In this document: positions 34,620 through 45,946 of the stretch, piece by piece | Layout: each line of letters starts with the position of its first letter | Numbering within the stretch: position 1 is the first letter of the stretch | Source: CALZJC01 sp963781065 | GTDB taxonomy: Bacteria; Acidobacteriota; Thermoanaerobaculia; Multivoradales; JAHEKO01 | Length of the DNA: 64,000 nucleotides | Assembly (NCBI GenBank): GCA_963781065.1 | Contig: CAWAET010000005.1 | Span: forward strand, 1-64,000 | Direction of reading: 5' to 3' | The notes under the pieces: generated by a model | Told to the model about the DNA's origin: nothing | Seen by the model: the letters and a program-made list of their open reading frames with translations, nothing else | The model's database searches: none | Made by a program: the position numbers and the translations under genes

Positions 34620-35168
34620 GTGGACGGACACGATTCGCTACTCATCCTGGGACTCGGCAACCTGATCTGCAGCGACGACGGCGTCGGCGTGGCGGCGATC
34701 GAACGGTTGAGCCGCGAGTACGAGATGCCGCCTGGCGCGCGAACGATGGACGGCGGCACCCAGGGCATGGCCCTACTCGGCGACCTCGAGATCGTCGACG
34801 ACCTGATCCTGGTCGACGCGGTCGCCGTCGACGCCCCGGCGGGCACCGCGGCGCGATTCGAGGGCGACGAGGTCCTGACGGCGGTGCGCGAGCGGCTGTC
34901 GTGCCACCAGGTCGGCGTCGCCGACCTGCTCGACGCGCTGCGCTGGAAAGACGCGCTGCCTCGCCGGCTGGTGCTGCACGGCCTGGTGCCCGAGACCGAC
35001 GAGCTCGGAATCGGCCTGACCCCCAAGGTCGCGGCCGGGCTCGACGGGCTGGTGCGGGCGGTCGCCGACGAGGCGGAGCGCATGGGCTACTCGCTGCGGC
35101 GACGCGGTGACGAGGAGGAGGTCCCGGGCGGCATCGGCGACGCCGCCACCCGGGCGCTGGTGCCGTGA
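34620..35168 (+). CDS. hybD: Hydrogenase maturation endopeptidase, HybD/HyaD family
   Basis: This 182-residue protease removes the C-terminal peptide of the hydrogenase large subunit after nickel insertion. The opening LLILGLGNLICSDDGVGVAA contains the conserved Gly-Asn-x-x-x-x-Asp-Asp-Gly metal-sensing motif with the first acidic Ni ligand. DDLILVDAV has the second Asp, and LSCHQVGVADLLDAL carries the conserved His. The start is taken as GTG 34620 after a GGGGGG stretch. It overlaps hypF by four bases (GTGA). The reading frame is clean, unlike the neighbouring structural genes. Confidence 0.85.
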   Translation: MDGHDSLLILGLGNLICSDDGVGVAAIERLSREYEMPPGARTMDGGTQGMALLGDLEIVDDLILVDAVAVDAPAGTAARFEGDEVLTAVRERLSCHQVGVADLLDALRWKDALPRRLVLHGLVPETDELGIGLTPKVAAGLDGLVRAVADEAERMGYSLRRRGDEEEVPGGIGDAATRALVP

Positions 35169-37600
35169 GCCGATCTTCCGGCCTGGCGGCCCGCTCCCGG
35201 CCCGCTCTCGCCGGCCGGCGAATCCGTGTCGAGGGCACCGTCCAGGGCGTCGGCTTCCGCCCCTGGGTCTACCGGCTGGCGGTCGAGGCGGCGCTCGACG
35301 GCACCGTGCGCAACGATTCGGCCGGGGTGACCATCGACGTCTGGGGCACGGCCGAGGCGCTGGAAGGGTTTCAGCGCCGGCTCGAGGCCGCGCCGCCGCC
35401 CGCCGCCGAGATACGGCGCCTGCGCTGGGAGCCCCTCGCCGCGAGCGAGGTCAGCGGCTTCACCATTGTCGCCAGCGACGCGGCGGCCGAACGGCGGCTC
35501 TCCATCCCCGCCGACCTGGCCACCTGCGCCGACTGCCGGCGCGAGATCCAGGACCCCGGCGACCGGCGCCACCGCTACCCGTTCACCAACTGCACCAACT
35601 GCGGGCCCCGCTTCACCATCACCCTGGACGTGCCCTACGACCGGCCGGCGACGACCATGGCCGGGTTCGCGATGTGCGACGACTGCCGGCGCGAGTACGA
35701 GGACCCGCTGGACCGGCGCTTCCACGCCCAACCCAACGCCTGCCCGGCGTGCGGGCCCCAGCTGGCGCTGTGGGACGACGCGGGGAGGCCGCTGGCGCAT
35801 CGCGACGCGGCCCTGATCGAGGCCGCGGCGGCGGTGCGGGCCGGCAGGATCCTGGCGGTCAAGGGGCTCGGCGGGTTCCATCTGGTGGTCGACGCCCGCG
35901 ACGCAGTCGCAGTGGCGCGGCTGCGGCGCCGCAAGCACCGCTACGAGAAGCCGCTGGCGCTGATGGTGCCGGACCTGGAGGGCGCCGCCCGCCTGTGCGA
36001 GCTGCCGCCGGCGGCGGCGCGGCTGCTGAGCTCGCCCGGCGCGCCGATCGTCCTGTTGCGGCGGCTGCCGGGCGCGGCGGTCGCCGACGAGGTCGCCCCG
36101 GGGTACCCCGATCTGGGCCTCATGCTGCCGTACACCCCGCTGCACGCGCTGCTGCTGGCCGAGCTCGGCTTCCCGGTCGTCGCCACCAGTGGCAACCTGA
36201 GCGACGAACCGATCGCGACCGACGAGCACGAGGCGGTGGCGCGGCTGGCCGGTATCGCCGATCTCTACCTGGTGCACGACCGGCCGATTGCCCGCCACGC
36301 CGACGACAGCGTCGTCTTCCTGCTGGCCGGCGAGCCGCGGCTGCTGCGCCGGGCACGCGGCTGGGCGCCGGCGCCGGTGGCTCTGGGACGGCCGAAACCG
36401 GGGCGACCAGAGCCGGGGCGACCGGTGCCGCCGTTGCTGGCGGTCGGGGCCCATCTCAAGAACACCGTCGCCGTCACCCACGGCTCCGAGGTCTTCATCA
36501 GCCAGCACGTCGGCGACATGGAGACGCCGCAAGCCCTCCGCGCCTTCGAGCGGGTGATTGCCGATCTGCTCCAGATGTGCCGGGTCGAGCCGGTGGCGAT
36601 CGCCCACGACCTGCACCCGGACTACGCCTCGACGCGATGGGCCCGCCGGGCGGCCAACGGAATCGTCGCCGGGCAGCCGGAAGACGTCTTCAAGGCGACC
36701 GCGGTGACGGCGGCTCTGCCCGCAGCGCGGCGAATCGGGGTTCAGCACCACCACGCCCACCTGGCCTCCTGTCTGGCCGACAACCGGGTCGAGGGCCCCG
36801 CCCTGGGGGTGACCTGGGACGGCACCGGCTACGGCACCGACGGCACAATCTGGGGCGGCGAGCTGCTGCTCGGCGACGCGCGCGGCTTCCGGCGGGTCGC
36901 CCGGCTGCGCCCTTTCCGCCTGCCGGGCGGCGATGCCGCGGTGCGCGAGCCGCGTCGGACCGCGCTGTCGCTCGTCTGGCAGGCCGAGGGCGAGGCGGCG
37001 CTGGGTGACGAAGCGCTGTCTTCGGCGGCGGAGCTCTCCGCGGCCGACCGCGGGCTGCTCGCCAGGATGATCGAGACCGGCTTCAACTCGCCGCTCACCT
37101 CGAGCGCCGGGCGGCTGTTCGACGGCATCGCCTCGCTCGTCGGCCTCTACCACCGGGTCGGCTTCGAGGGTCAGGCGGCAATGGCGCTCGAGCATCTGGC
37201 CGATCCGGCGGTCGCGGACGGCTATCCGGTCGAGCTCGCGGCCGCCGAGCCCTCGGCGCCCGAGGACGATCCCGGCCTGATCGAGATCGACTGGCGGCCG
37301 CTGGTCGCGGCCGTGCTCGAAGAGGTTCGCCGCGGCGTCTCGCCGGGGCGCATCGCCGCCAGGTTCCACAACGCCCTGGCCGCGGCGGTCGTGGCGCTCG
37401 CCAAGCGGATCGGCGAGCCGCGGGTGGCGCTGACCGGCGGCTGCTTCCAGAACCGGCGGCTCACCGCGACGGTAGTGCGCGGGCTCGAAGCGGCGGGGCT
37501 CGAACCGCTGCTGCATCGTCAGGTGCCGGCCAACGACGGCGGCATCAGCCTGGGTCAGATCGCGGTCGCCGCGGCTCGGCTCGAACAGGAGGAGGAGTAG
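35165..37600 (+). CDS. hypF: Carbamoyltransferase HypF
   Basis: HypF makes the thiocarboxamide that becomes the CN ligands of the [NiFe] site. All domains are present in 811 residues. The acylphosphatase domain is near 12-100 (VEGTVQGVGFRPWVYRLAVE). Two zinc-finger pairs follow (CADCRREI with CTNCGPRF, and CDDCRREYED with CPACGPQL). A YrdC-like domain spans about 210-390 (GGFHLVVDARDAVAVARLRR, ATSGNLSDEPI). The Kae1-like carbamoyltransfer domain has the metal His pair in QHHHAHLASCLADN and GVTWDGTGYGTDG. The frame is intact, which contrasts with hypC-hypE. It starts inside the hybD stop and ends four bases before hypC. Confidence 0.95.
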   Translation: MSRSSGLAARSRPALAGRRIRVEGTVQGVGFRPWVYRLAVEAALDGTVRNDSAGVTIDVWGTAEALEGFQRRLEAAPPPAAEIRRLRWEPLAASEVSGFTIVASDAAAERRLSIPADLATCADCRREIQDPGDRRHRYPFTNCTNCGPRFTITLDVPYDRPATTMAGFAMCDDCRREYEDPLDRRFHAQPNACPACGPQLALWDDAGRPLAHRDAALIEAAAAVRAGRILAVKGLGGFHLVVDARDAVAVARLRRRKHRYEKPLALMVPDLEGAARLCELPPAAARLLSSPGAPIVLLRRLPGAAVADEVAPGYPDLGLMLPYTPLHALLLAELGFPVVATSGNLSDEPIATDEHEAVARLAGIADLYLVHDRPIARHADDSVVFLLAGEPRLLRRARGWAPAPVALGRPKPGRPEPGRPVPPLLAVGAHLKNTVAVTHGSEVFISQHVGDMETPQALRAFERVIADLLQMCRVEPVAIAHDLHPDYASTRWARRAANGIVAGQPEDVFKATAVTAALPAARRIGVQHHHAHLASCLADNRVEGPALGVTWDGTGYGTDGTIWGGELLLGDARGFRRVARLRPFRLPGGDAAVREPRRTALSLVWQAEGEAALGDEALSSAAELSAADRGLLARMIETGFNSPLTSSAGRLFDGIASLVGLYHRVGFEGQAAMALEHLADPAVADGYPVELAAAEPSAPEDDPGLIEIDWRPLVAAVLEEVRRGVSPGRIAARFHNALAAAVVALAKRIGEPRVALTGGCFQNRRLTATVVRGLEAAGLEPLLHRQVPANDGGISLGQIAVAAARLEQEEE

Positions 37601-37603
37601 GCC

Positions 37604-37940
37604 ATGTGTCTCGGAGTTCCCGGTCAGCTGCTGTCGATCGAGCAGGATCCGCTGGGCATGCACATGGGCGAGGTCTCTTTCGCCGGCATCAAGAAGAAGG
37701 TCTGCCTGGCCTACACGCCCGAGGCGGAGGTCGGCGACTATGTGGTGGTGCACGTCGGCTTCGCCATCTCGAGGATCGACGAGGAGGAGGCGATCAAGGT
37801 CTTCCAGTACCTGAAGGAGATGGACGAGCTGGGTGAGCTCGATGTGCCCCAGCCGGGCGACGGTGCCGCAGCCGGCGGGACGAGCCCCGTGGCGGCGAGG
37901 CCGCGCCGGCCGACGACGAACGGCCGCGAGGAGCCGGCGC

Positions 37941-37944
<4 letters not shown>
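37604..37944 (+). CDS. hypC: Hydrogenase maturation chaperone HypC, frameshifted near its end
   Basis: HypC carries the Fe(CN)2CO unit together with HypD. The hallmark N-terminus MCLGVPGQLL with its essential Cys-2 is present, followed by the usual small barrel (GEVSFAGIKKKVCLAYTPEA, GDYVVVHVGFAISRIDEEEA) and an extended acidic tail. In the given frame no stop occurs and the reading runs into hypD. A different frame from about 37880 (EAAPADDERPRGAGA) ends at TGA 37942-37944, overlapping the hypD start, so I infer an indel around 37860-37895. The body of the protein, about 85 residues, is intact. Confidence 0.85.
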
Positions 37945-39051
<1,107 letters not shown>

Positions 39052-39055
<4 letters not shown>

Positions 39056-40138
39056 GCGACGACAAGGCACCGCCCGTCTTCGCCGGCACGCTGCCCGCTG
39101 CCGCTCGCCGACTACCCGACGGTGCAGCTGGCCCACGGCGGCGGCGGGCGGCTGTCGCAGATGCTGATCGAGAAGGTGTTCCTCGCGGCGTTTCGCAACC
39201 CGGTCCTCGAGCGCCTCGGCGACGACGCGCGCCGAGCTTGCCGCGATCGGCTCGAGGCGGCGGCCGGCTGGCCTTCTCCACCGACACCTTCGTCGTCCAC
39301 CCGCTGTTCTTCCCCGGCGGCGACATCGGCTCGCTGGCGGTCCACGGCACGGTCAACGACGTCGCCATGTGCGGCGCCCGGCCGCTGGCGCTCTCGGCCG
39401 GCTTCATCCTCGAGGAGGGCTTGCCGATGGAGCGAGCTCTGGCGCATCGTCTGCGTCGATGAAGCGCGCCGCCGACGAGGCCGGCGTGCCGATCGTCACC
39501 GGCGACACCAAGGTCGTCGACCGCGGCAAGGGCGACGGCGTCTACATCAACACCACCGGCATCGGCCTGGTCCCCGAGGGCGTCGAAGTGGCGCCCCAGC
39601 GGGCCCGGCCGGGCGACCGGATCCTGCTCTCGGGCGGCATCGCCGAGCACGGCATCGCCATCATGTCGGTGCGCGAGGGCCTCGAGTTCGAGACCGAGCT
39701 CACGACCGACTCCGCCGCCCTCCACCGCATGACCGGCGCCCTGCTCGACGAGCTCGGCCGGGCCGTCCACGTCCTGCGCGACCCCACCCGCGGCGGCGTC
39801 GCCAGCGCGCTGAACGAGATCGCCGGCGCGGCCGCGGTCGGCATCCGGCTCGAGGAGACGGCGATCCCGCTGCGCCGAGCAGGTCCGCGGCGCCTGCGAG
39901 ATCCTGGGCTTCGACCCGCTCTACGTCGCCAACGAGGGCAAGTGCATCGCCATCGTCGGCCCCGAGGTCGCGGACCGGGCGCTCGCGCTGATGCGCGCCG
40001 ACCCGCTGGGCGAGAAGGCCGCGATCATCGGCGAAGTGGTCGCCGACGACCCCGGGCAGGGTGGTGCTCAGGAGCCGGATCGGCGGCGAGCGGGTCGTGG
40101 ACATGCTCTCGGGCGAGCAGCTGCCGCGGATCTGCTGA
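39052..40138 (+). CDS. hypE: Hydrogenase maturation dehydratase HypE, multiply frameshifted
   Basis: HypE dehydrates the HypF-made thiocarboxamide to thiocyanate on its C-terminal Cys. Landmarks are LAHGGGGRLSQMLIEKVFLA, the PurM-like STDTFVVHPLFFPGGDIGSL and GTVNDVAMCGARPLALSAGF, DPTRGGVASALNEIA, and the terminal PRIC with the catalytic Cys directly before TGA 40136-40138. The start is unclear: a CTG at 39052 overlapping the hypD stop fits best. Extra bases include one at 39097 and others near 39223, 39434, 39452, 39879 and 40057. Corrected length is about 355 residues, normal for the family. Confidence 0.85.
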
Positions 40139-40185
40139 TCAGCGGACCGATGGCCGGGCTGAGCCCAGGCGTCCGAGATCGAAGA

Positions 40186-41544
40186 TCAGCCCAGCGCAAC
40201 GACCTGCCGCTGGGTCGCCGCGCAGGCCGCCCCCTTGACACAGGGGGCCTCGCAGCTCGCCTCGGTGCAGCAGTTCGGGTCCTGCGGCGAGCCGGCGCAG
40301 GTGGTCGGCGCAAGGTCGATCGGGTCCGGGATGGGGCGGCCGTAGCTCACCGCGTCCGTCGTGCCGTCGGTGTAGACGCGCACCAGCGTGAAGCCGAAGT
40401 ACGGCGCGCTCGGGTCCGGCGGGCTGCCGCCGTTGCCGGCGATGATCTGGTCGACTCCGCCCGGGGTCGTATGGGCCCAGGTGTGGTCGTGCGAGGTCAG
40501 GTAGGCGGCGACCTTGCTGTTGGACTGCAGGGTGTTGAGGAACTGATCCGCCAGCTTCGGCGCCGGCGCCGAGGCGCCGCCGTCGTCGCAGTTGAGGATG
40601 GTGTCGCGGCCCAGCGCATCCCGGCTGCCCTGCCGGCTCTCGACCGGCTTGTGACCCAGGGCGAAGATCAACTCGACGTTGCCGTCCCGCTGCGCCGCGG
40701 CGATGTCCTTCTCGATCCAGTCCGCCGCGATCCAACCGGGCAGGGGATCGCCGATGAGGCTCGGATCCTGAAGGCAGCTCGAGCCGCTGGACGCCCGGAA
40801 GGTCGACCGGGTGTCGGTGTTGGCGAGCACGAAGTGCACCGCCTTGCCGCTGGCGAGCGGCGTCTGGAAGGAGTAGGTGAACTTGCTGTCGTCGCCGACG
40901 AGCCGATCGGGGTTGGCGCCCTGGCCGGTCGGCCCGTTGCCGGCGTGGGCGTCGTGGCCGTTGGCTTGGATCCAGTCGAGCCAGACGCTGTAGCTGTCGG
41001 TCGCTCCCCCCGCCAGGAAGTTGTCGGGGATCTCGAAGTACGGCCCGCTGCCGCCGACCTGCAGGCTGTAGAGCACTTCGTGATTGCCGGCGATCGGCAC
41101 CAGCTGGGTGGCCGAGCCTGCCAGCGGCCCGCCGTTCCACAAGGTCTGCCAGGCGGCGAGCTGGGATTCGACGGTCTGACCGCCGTCGTGCTCCTCGTTG
41201 CGCACCAGGTCGCCAACGAAGAACAGGAACCGCGGCGGGCCGCCGAGCGAGGGGTCGGTGGTGGCCAGGTCGTGGATGTCCTGGAGGGTCTGCAGGAGCT
41301 GTGGCGGGTTGGCGGTGCTCGGATGCTCGTTGTCCGAGAAGCCCACCCGGTTGCAGCCGATGAAGACGAAGGAGAAATCCACCGTGGGGGCCGTCGCCTC
41401 GGCGGTGTCGGCTACCCCGTCTCGGGCATCCCCGGTCCCTTGACCGGAGGGGCCGGCACAACCAGGCCCGAACGCCAGCGCGAGGCAAAGCAGGAGTGGG
41501 AAGAGTCGGCCTTCACGGCGCAGGTTGATCGTCGCCTTCATCAT
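40186..41544 (-). CDS. Exported calcineurin-like phosphoesterase lipoprotein
   Basis: This 452-residue protein has a lipobox signal (LLLCLALAFGPGCAGPSG) and a metallophosphoesterase core. The core shows VDFSFVFIGCNRVGFSDNEH, FLFFVGDLVRNEEHDGG, VPIAGNHEVLYSL, IFALGHKPVE and YLTSHDHTWAHTTPGG, that is, the G-D, G-N-H-E and G/S-H-x-H metal motifs. The first D-x-H motif appears altered to GCNRVG, so one metal ligand may differ. A Cys-rich tail (DPNCCTEASCEAPCVKGAAC) follows. ATG 41544 is preceded by GGAGG. It lies downstream of the giant cytochrome on the same strand, 232 bp away. Confidence 0.75.
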   Translation of the reverse strand: MMKATINLRREGRLFPLLLCLALAFGPGCAGPSGQGTGDARDGVADTAEATAPTVDFSFVFIGCNRVGFSDNEHPSTANPPQLLQTLQDIHDLATTDPSLGGPPRFLFFVGDLVRNEEHDGGQTVESQLAAWQTLWNGGPLAGSATQLVPIAGNHEVLYSLQVGGSGPYFEIPDNFLAGGATDSYSVWLDWIQANGHDAHAGNGPTGQGANPDRLVGDDSKFTYSFQTPLASGKAVHFVLANTDTRSTFRASSGSSCLQDPSLIGDPLPGWIAADWIEKDIAAAQRDGNVELIFALGHKPVESRQGSRDALGRDTILNCDDGGASAPAPKLADQFLNTLQSNSKVAAYLTSHDHTWAHTTPGGVDQIIAGNGGSPPDPSAPYFGFTLVRVYTDGTTDAVSYGRPIPDPIDLAPTTCAGSPQDPNCCTEASCEAPCVKGAACAATQRQVVALG

Positions 41545-41776
41545 CGGGACCTCCAAAGTGAACCGGCAGTCCCAGCCGGCCACGTACTGTGAACAAGTTG
41601 GCTTGAGCGGACGATAGCACGCCCGCTCCGGACTCTTCTTGCCTTCGGGAGAGCTCTGCCGACGACTCCCGCCGCAAGAACACCTGACGCAACGCCGAAC
41701 TCAGCGCGCCGCCCCCCACGAGCCGCCGATGGGGGCCCGCGGGGTCGGGGTACCGGAGAGCTGGCGAGAAGTCCGC

Positions 41777-44700
41777 CTACTGGGCGTCGATCTCCACGTT
41801 GTCGGCGTAGAAGTACTCGGAGGAGCTGCCGTAGTTTCTGCTGACCCGGAAGCGGATGGTGGTCGAGGCCGAGATCCAGGGCGTGATGTCGTGGCTCTCC
41901 GATCCAGACCGCGAGCCGCGGACGCCGGTGATCCGCTGCAGCGTCGAGTAGCTGGCGCCACCGTTGCTCGACACTTCGACGGTGACCTCGTCGCTCCGGT
42001 CCACGCCTCTCGCGGTGCTCCAGTCAAAGCTGAAGGTAGCGCTGGTGGGGCCGCCGGAGAGGTCGACCGTGCGCGCCGCGCTGGGCTGGCCGCCGGTGTC
42101 GGGCCGGTCGTCGAGGCGCAGGGCGCCCGACACGACGCGGACCTGACCGGCGGTCGGGCCGCTGCCACCGCTCTGCGGGTCGTCCTCGAGCCACGGTCCG
42201 GCCCAGCTGTCGGGGCCGTCGTCGTTGGCGAACGAGACGGCGTTGAACTCGTCGCGCACAGTAACGCTGTCGCCGCCGCCGCCGGGCCCGGGCTCCGTGC
42301 CGCCGAGCCAGGATGCGGGCCAGTCGAACAGCTGCGGCTGGGTCTGGTGACAGGCGTAGCACTTGCCCTTGCCCGCGTGCTCCTCGTGGATGTCGAACGG
42401 GAAGGCGTCGTTGTAGGACTCGCCGAAGCCGTGGCACAGGCGGCAGGCCTGCGCCGGCTGGGTCACCGGCGGCTGGTCGCCGGCCGGCCGGCCATCACCC
42501 GGCGGGTGGCAGTTGTAGCACCACTGCCACTGATCGGCGACGTGTTCCTCGTGGACCTCCTCGCTACTGCCCGATTCGCCTCCGGGGTGGCAGTGGCGAC
42601 ACTCGTTGAAGCCGCTCCGGTTCAGGCTGCCCCGCACCGAATCGTCGATCTCTGGCATCGGCACCCGGTCGTCCTGCAGGTTGGCGTCGCGGTGGCAGGA
42701 GCCGCAGTCGAGTCTCCTGTCCGTGTGCTTCTTGTGGTCGCCTTCGTCGAAGTCGGCCGGATCGCGGTTGCTGTGGCAGATGTCGCAGACGTTCTCGGCC
42801 CCGCCGACCAGCGGGCCGTCCACCACGTCCACCGGTGGCCGCACACCACCATGGCACTCGAGACAGCTCAGGCCTTTGTCGGTGTGCTTCTCGTGGATCT
42901 TGCGGATCGACGTGCCGCTACGCGGCGAGCCGTGGCAGGTGACGCAGATCTGCCGGTTGCCGGAGCCGATCTCGGTACCAACGTCGGGGATGAAGCCGTG
43001 GCAGACGACGCAGTTGGCCTTCTCGGCGTGTTCCTCGTGGATGTCGTTGATGTCACCGGTGCTCAGCTGGTTGCCGTGGCAGGCGACGCAGCGATGGCCC
43101 TTCGTCGGTTCGTCCATGAAGCCGGTCTCGGCGATGAGCGGGTTATGGCAATCGGTGCACTCCTGGTTCCAGGTACCCAGCGGCCCAAGAAACGTGTCGG
43201 GGATCGACACCGTGTGGCAGAGCTCGCACTCGTTACCGTGCAGCTGCTGGATGTCGGGATCGCCATCCGCATTCAGGTGGCAGTTGCTGCAGTCGGTTAC
43301 CGCCTGTGGGTGCGGGCCGCCGAAGCCGCCGAAGCCCTCGGGGTGGAGGTGGCACTGGGTGCATTCCTGGCCGTCGAAGTGCGACTGGCCGCCGGGGGCC
43401 GTGCCGTCGCTCTGGTGGTGGTTGGTCAGCGTGTGGCAGGTGTTGCAGACGTCCTCGGTGAAGTTGCCGTCACCGTCGGCGAAGCTGCCGTCGCCGGTGG
43501 TCGCGGTGAAGACGACGTTGTTGTCGACCTGCTTGGTGACCGTCGCTGGCGGGTCCACGGTGTTGTCCACCACGGTGATCATCTCGTCGATGTTGGCCCG
43601 CACGTACTTGATGTTCTGCGTGCCCTGGACGTTGTCGATCTCCGCCGACCAGCCGTGGGGGGCGTGGCAGGCGGCGCATTCGACGTTGTAGTCGAAGCGC
43701 GTCGAGCCGGTGATGACGCTCGAGTGGAGGTGCTCAGGGGTCGCCGACACGATGGACCAGGTGTCCGAGTGACAGGAGAGGCAGACCTCGGTGGAGTTGG
43801 CCTTCATCTCGTCGGTCGTCGGGAACAGGCTGTGGCAGACCAGGCAGTCGCCACCGGCGAAACCGGGGATCGCCGCGTGCGGGCCCTCGACCGGCGGTCC
43901 GGCGAGACCGCCCGGCGGGCGGAAGCCCTCGGGGTGCTGATGACAGGTCGTGCAGACCTCACCATCGCGGTGTGACTGGCCGCCGGGCGCGGTGCCGTCG
44001 TTCTGGTGGTGGTTGGTCAGCGTGTGGCAGGTGACGCAGACGTCGCGATCGTAGAGCCCGTCGCCGTTGGCGAAGTCGTCCTGGCTGTCGAAGACGATGT
44101 CGCTGGTGATCGTCTTGTCGACCTGGACCGGCGGCACCTGGGTCAGGTCGACGACCGTGATCTGCTCGTCGATCGTCGCCTTGATGTAGGACAGGTTGTC
44201 GTTGCCGTCGACGTTGGTGATGTCCCAGCCGTGCTGATCGTGGCAGGCGAGGCACTCCATCGTGTACTCGAAGCGTGCCGTGCCGGTGACGGTGTGCGAG
44301 TGGACCTGGGCCACCGTGTCCGGCGAGTGGCAAGTGGCGCAGAAAACGCTCGGCTCGCCGCCCGGGTTGCCCGGCTCGCCCGGAAAGGTCGGCTGGCCGT
44401 GGCAGGCGAAGCAGTCCTGGGGCGAGGAGCCGGGAATCGCCGCGTGCGGGCCCTGCAGCGGCGGTCCGCCGAGGCCGCCGGGCGTCCGGAAGCCCTCGGC
44501 GTGCTGGTGGCAGGTAGCGCAATCCTGGCCGTCGTAGTGCGACTGGCCGCCGGGCGCGGTGCCGTCGTTCTGGTGGTGGCTGGTCAGCGTATGGCAGGTG
44601 ACGCAGACGTCGCGGTCGTAGAGGGCGTCACCGTCGGCGAAGTCGTCGCGGCTGTCGAAGACGATGTCACTGGTGATCGTCTTGGTGATCGGCACGCCGC

Positions 44701-45817
44701 CGGATGTGTTGTCGACGACGAAGATCGTCTCGTCGATCGTCGCCTTGAGGTAGGCGAGGTTGTCGTTGCCGTCGACGTTGTTGATCGCCCAGCCGTGCTG
44801 GTCGTGGCAGGCACCGCAGTCGATGGTGTATTCGAACTTGCCGCTGCCGGTGACCAGATGCGAGTGGATCTCGGAGTAGGTCGGATCGGTGGGACCGTGG
44901 CAGGTCTGGCAGAAGACACTGAACTGGCCGGTCGGGTTGTTGACCGCTCCGGGGAAGAACTCCGACCCGTGACACGAGGCACAGTCGGGATCGCCGAAGG
45001 CCGCGTGCGGACCGGTCAGGGGTTGGCCGCCGCTGGGCGCGAAACCGGTCGGGTGGGTGTGACAGGAGGTGCAGTCCTCGCCGTCGAAGTGGGACTGGCC
45101 GCCGGGGGCGGTGTCGTCTACCTGGTGATGATCGGTGAGGGTGTGGCAGACCTCGCAGACGTCGGCCTCGGCGGCGGACATCCCGACGCCGTCGGCGAGG
45201 TCCGCCGGGCCGGTGTAGACGATGTCCTGATCGACGACCTTGGTCACGGTGACCGGGGTGGGGCCGGTGTTGTCGACGACCTTGAGGGTCTTCGACGGGA
45301 ACAGGGTGACCTGACCGGAGATCACCTGGTAGTCATCGGTGTGGTCGCGGATGTACTTGGTGTTGGTGGTCGAGGGGCTGGGGTCGGCCGGGTCGAACGT
45401 CCGGTGCGGATCGTGGCAGGTCGTGCAGTCGATCTGCTCCTGGTAGCCGGGGTAGGGCCAGCTGAGGCCGAACTCGCCGTAGGTGAACCTGATGCTCCCG
45501 GTGACCAGGCTGGCGTGGTTGCCCACCGGCGTCGCATGCGGCCGATCATCGATCCAGGGGTCTCCCTCGCCGAAGGTGGGCCCGTCGGTGTGGCAGCCGA
45601 AGCAGGTCAGGTTCGGCCGCTGGACGGCGTCGGGCCCGGTCGTGCCCGGTGGGATGTCGTGGCAGACGTAGCAGCTGTTGACCGGGAAACCCGGAATCGC
45701 GCCGTGGATGCCTTCGACACCGCCGGGTGGCGGTCCAGCGAGCAGCGGCCCCGGGAAGGTCATGACGCCCGCCACCAGGAGCAGCGCCAGGGGAATCATT
45801 CTGTCGCGAGGACCCAT
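41777..45817 (-). CDS. Giant 33-haem exported cytochrome c with C-terminal beta-domain
   Basis: This 1,346-residue protein carries 33 CxxCH motifs by direct count. After a signal peptide (MIPLALLLVAGVMTFPGPLL) come four long repeats of roughly 200 residues. Each contains ECxACHxxHGW-like, DVCxTCHTLTxHHQ, DGTAPGGQSH and CxTCHxHxEGF blocks. Then come about 13 closely packed haems with EEH-x-x-K spacers (for example IHEEHAEKANCVVCHGF). The last 180 residues are haem-free and beta-rich (VRDEFNAVSFANDDGPDSWA, ASTTIRFRVSRNYGSSSEYF), like jelly-roll surface domains. ATG 45817 has a GGGAGAG ribosome site. It is likely an outer-surface or extracellular conductor; this is inferred. Confidence 0.9.
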   Translation of the reverse strand: MGPRDRMIPLALLLVAGVMTFPGPLLAGPPPGGVEGIHGAIPGFPVNSCYVCHDIPPGTTGPDAVQRPNLTCFGCHTDGPTFGEGDPWIDDRPHATPVGNHASLVTGSIRFTYGEFGLSWPYPGYQEQIDCTTCHDPHRTFDPADPSPSTTNTKYIRDHTDDYQVISGQVTLFPSKTLKVVDNTGPTPVTVTKVVDQDIVYTGPADLADGVGMSAAEADVCEVCHTLTDHHQVDDTAPGGQSHFDGEDCTSCHTHPTGFAPSGGQPLTGPHAAFGDPDCASCHGSEFFPGAVNNPTGQFSVFCQTCHGPTDPTYSEIHSHLVTGSGKFEYTIDCGACHDQHGWAINNVDGNDNLAYLKATIDETIFVVDNTSGGVPITKTITSDIVFDSRDDFADGDALYDRDVCVTCHTLTSHHQNDGTAPGGQSHYDGQDCATCHQHAEGFRTPGGLGGPPLQGPHAAIPGSSPQDCFACHGQPTFPGEPGNPGGEPSVFCATCHSPDTVAQVHSHTVTGTARFEYTMECLACHDQHGWDITNVDGNDNLSYIKATIDEQITVVDLTQVPPVQVDKTITSDIVFDSQDDFANGDGLYDRDVCVTCHTLTNHHQNDGTAPGGQSHRDGEVCTTCHQHPEGFRPPGGLAGPPVEGPHAAIPGFAGGDCLVCHSLFPTTDEMKANSTEVCLSCHSDTWSIVSATPEHLHSSVITGSTRFDYNVECAACHAPHGWSAEIDNVQGTQNIKYVRANIDEMITVVDNTVDPPATVTKQVDNNVVFTATTGDGSFADGDGNFTEDVCNTCHTLTNHHQSDGTAPGGQSHFDGQECTQCHLHPEGFGGFGGPHPQAVTDCSNCHLNADGDPDIQQLHGNECELCHTVSIPDTFLGPLGTWNQECTDCHNPLIAETGFMDEPTKGHRCVACHGNQLSTGDINDIHEEHAEKANCVVCHGFIPDVGTEIGSGNRQICVTCHGSPRSGTSIRKIHEKHTDKGLSCLECHGGVRPPVDVVDGPLVGGAENVCDICHSNRDPADFDEGDHKKHTDRRLDCGSCHRDANLQDDRVPMPEIDDSVRGSLNRSGFNECRHCHPGGESGSSEEVHEEHVADQWQWCYNCHPPGDGRPAGDQPPVTQPAQACRLCHGFGESYNDAFPFDIHEEHAGKGKCYACHQTQPQLFDWPASWLGGTEPGPGGGGDSVTVRDEFNAVSFANDDGPDSWAGPWLEDDPQSGGSGPTAGQVRVVSGALRLDDRPDTGGQPSAARTVDLSGGPTSATFSFDWSTARGVDRSDEVTVEVSSNGGASYSTLQRITGVRGSRSGSESHDITPWISASTTIRFRVSRNYGSSSEYFYADNVEIDAQ

Positions 45818-45946
45818 GCTCTCTCCCTTCTGCTGGAAAGGAGCCCCCCCCCTGGCCGCTAACGCCGGCCCCCTCTTCTTACGTACCGTGCGCGAACTTT
45901 GGCACGGACCATTGGCTCGATCACCGACCGCACAGGTGGGCGCCGC

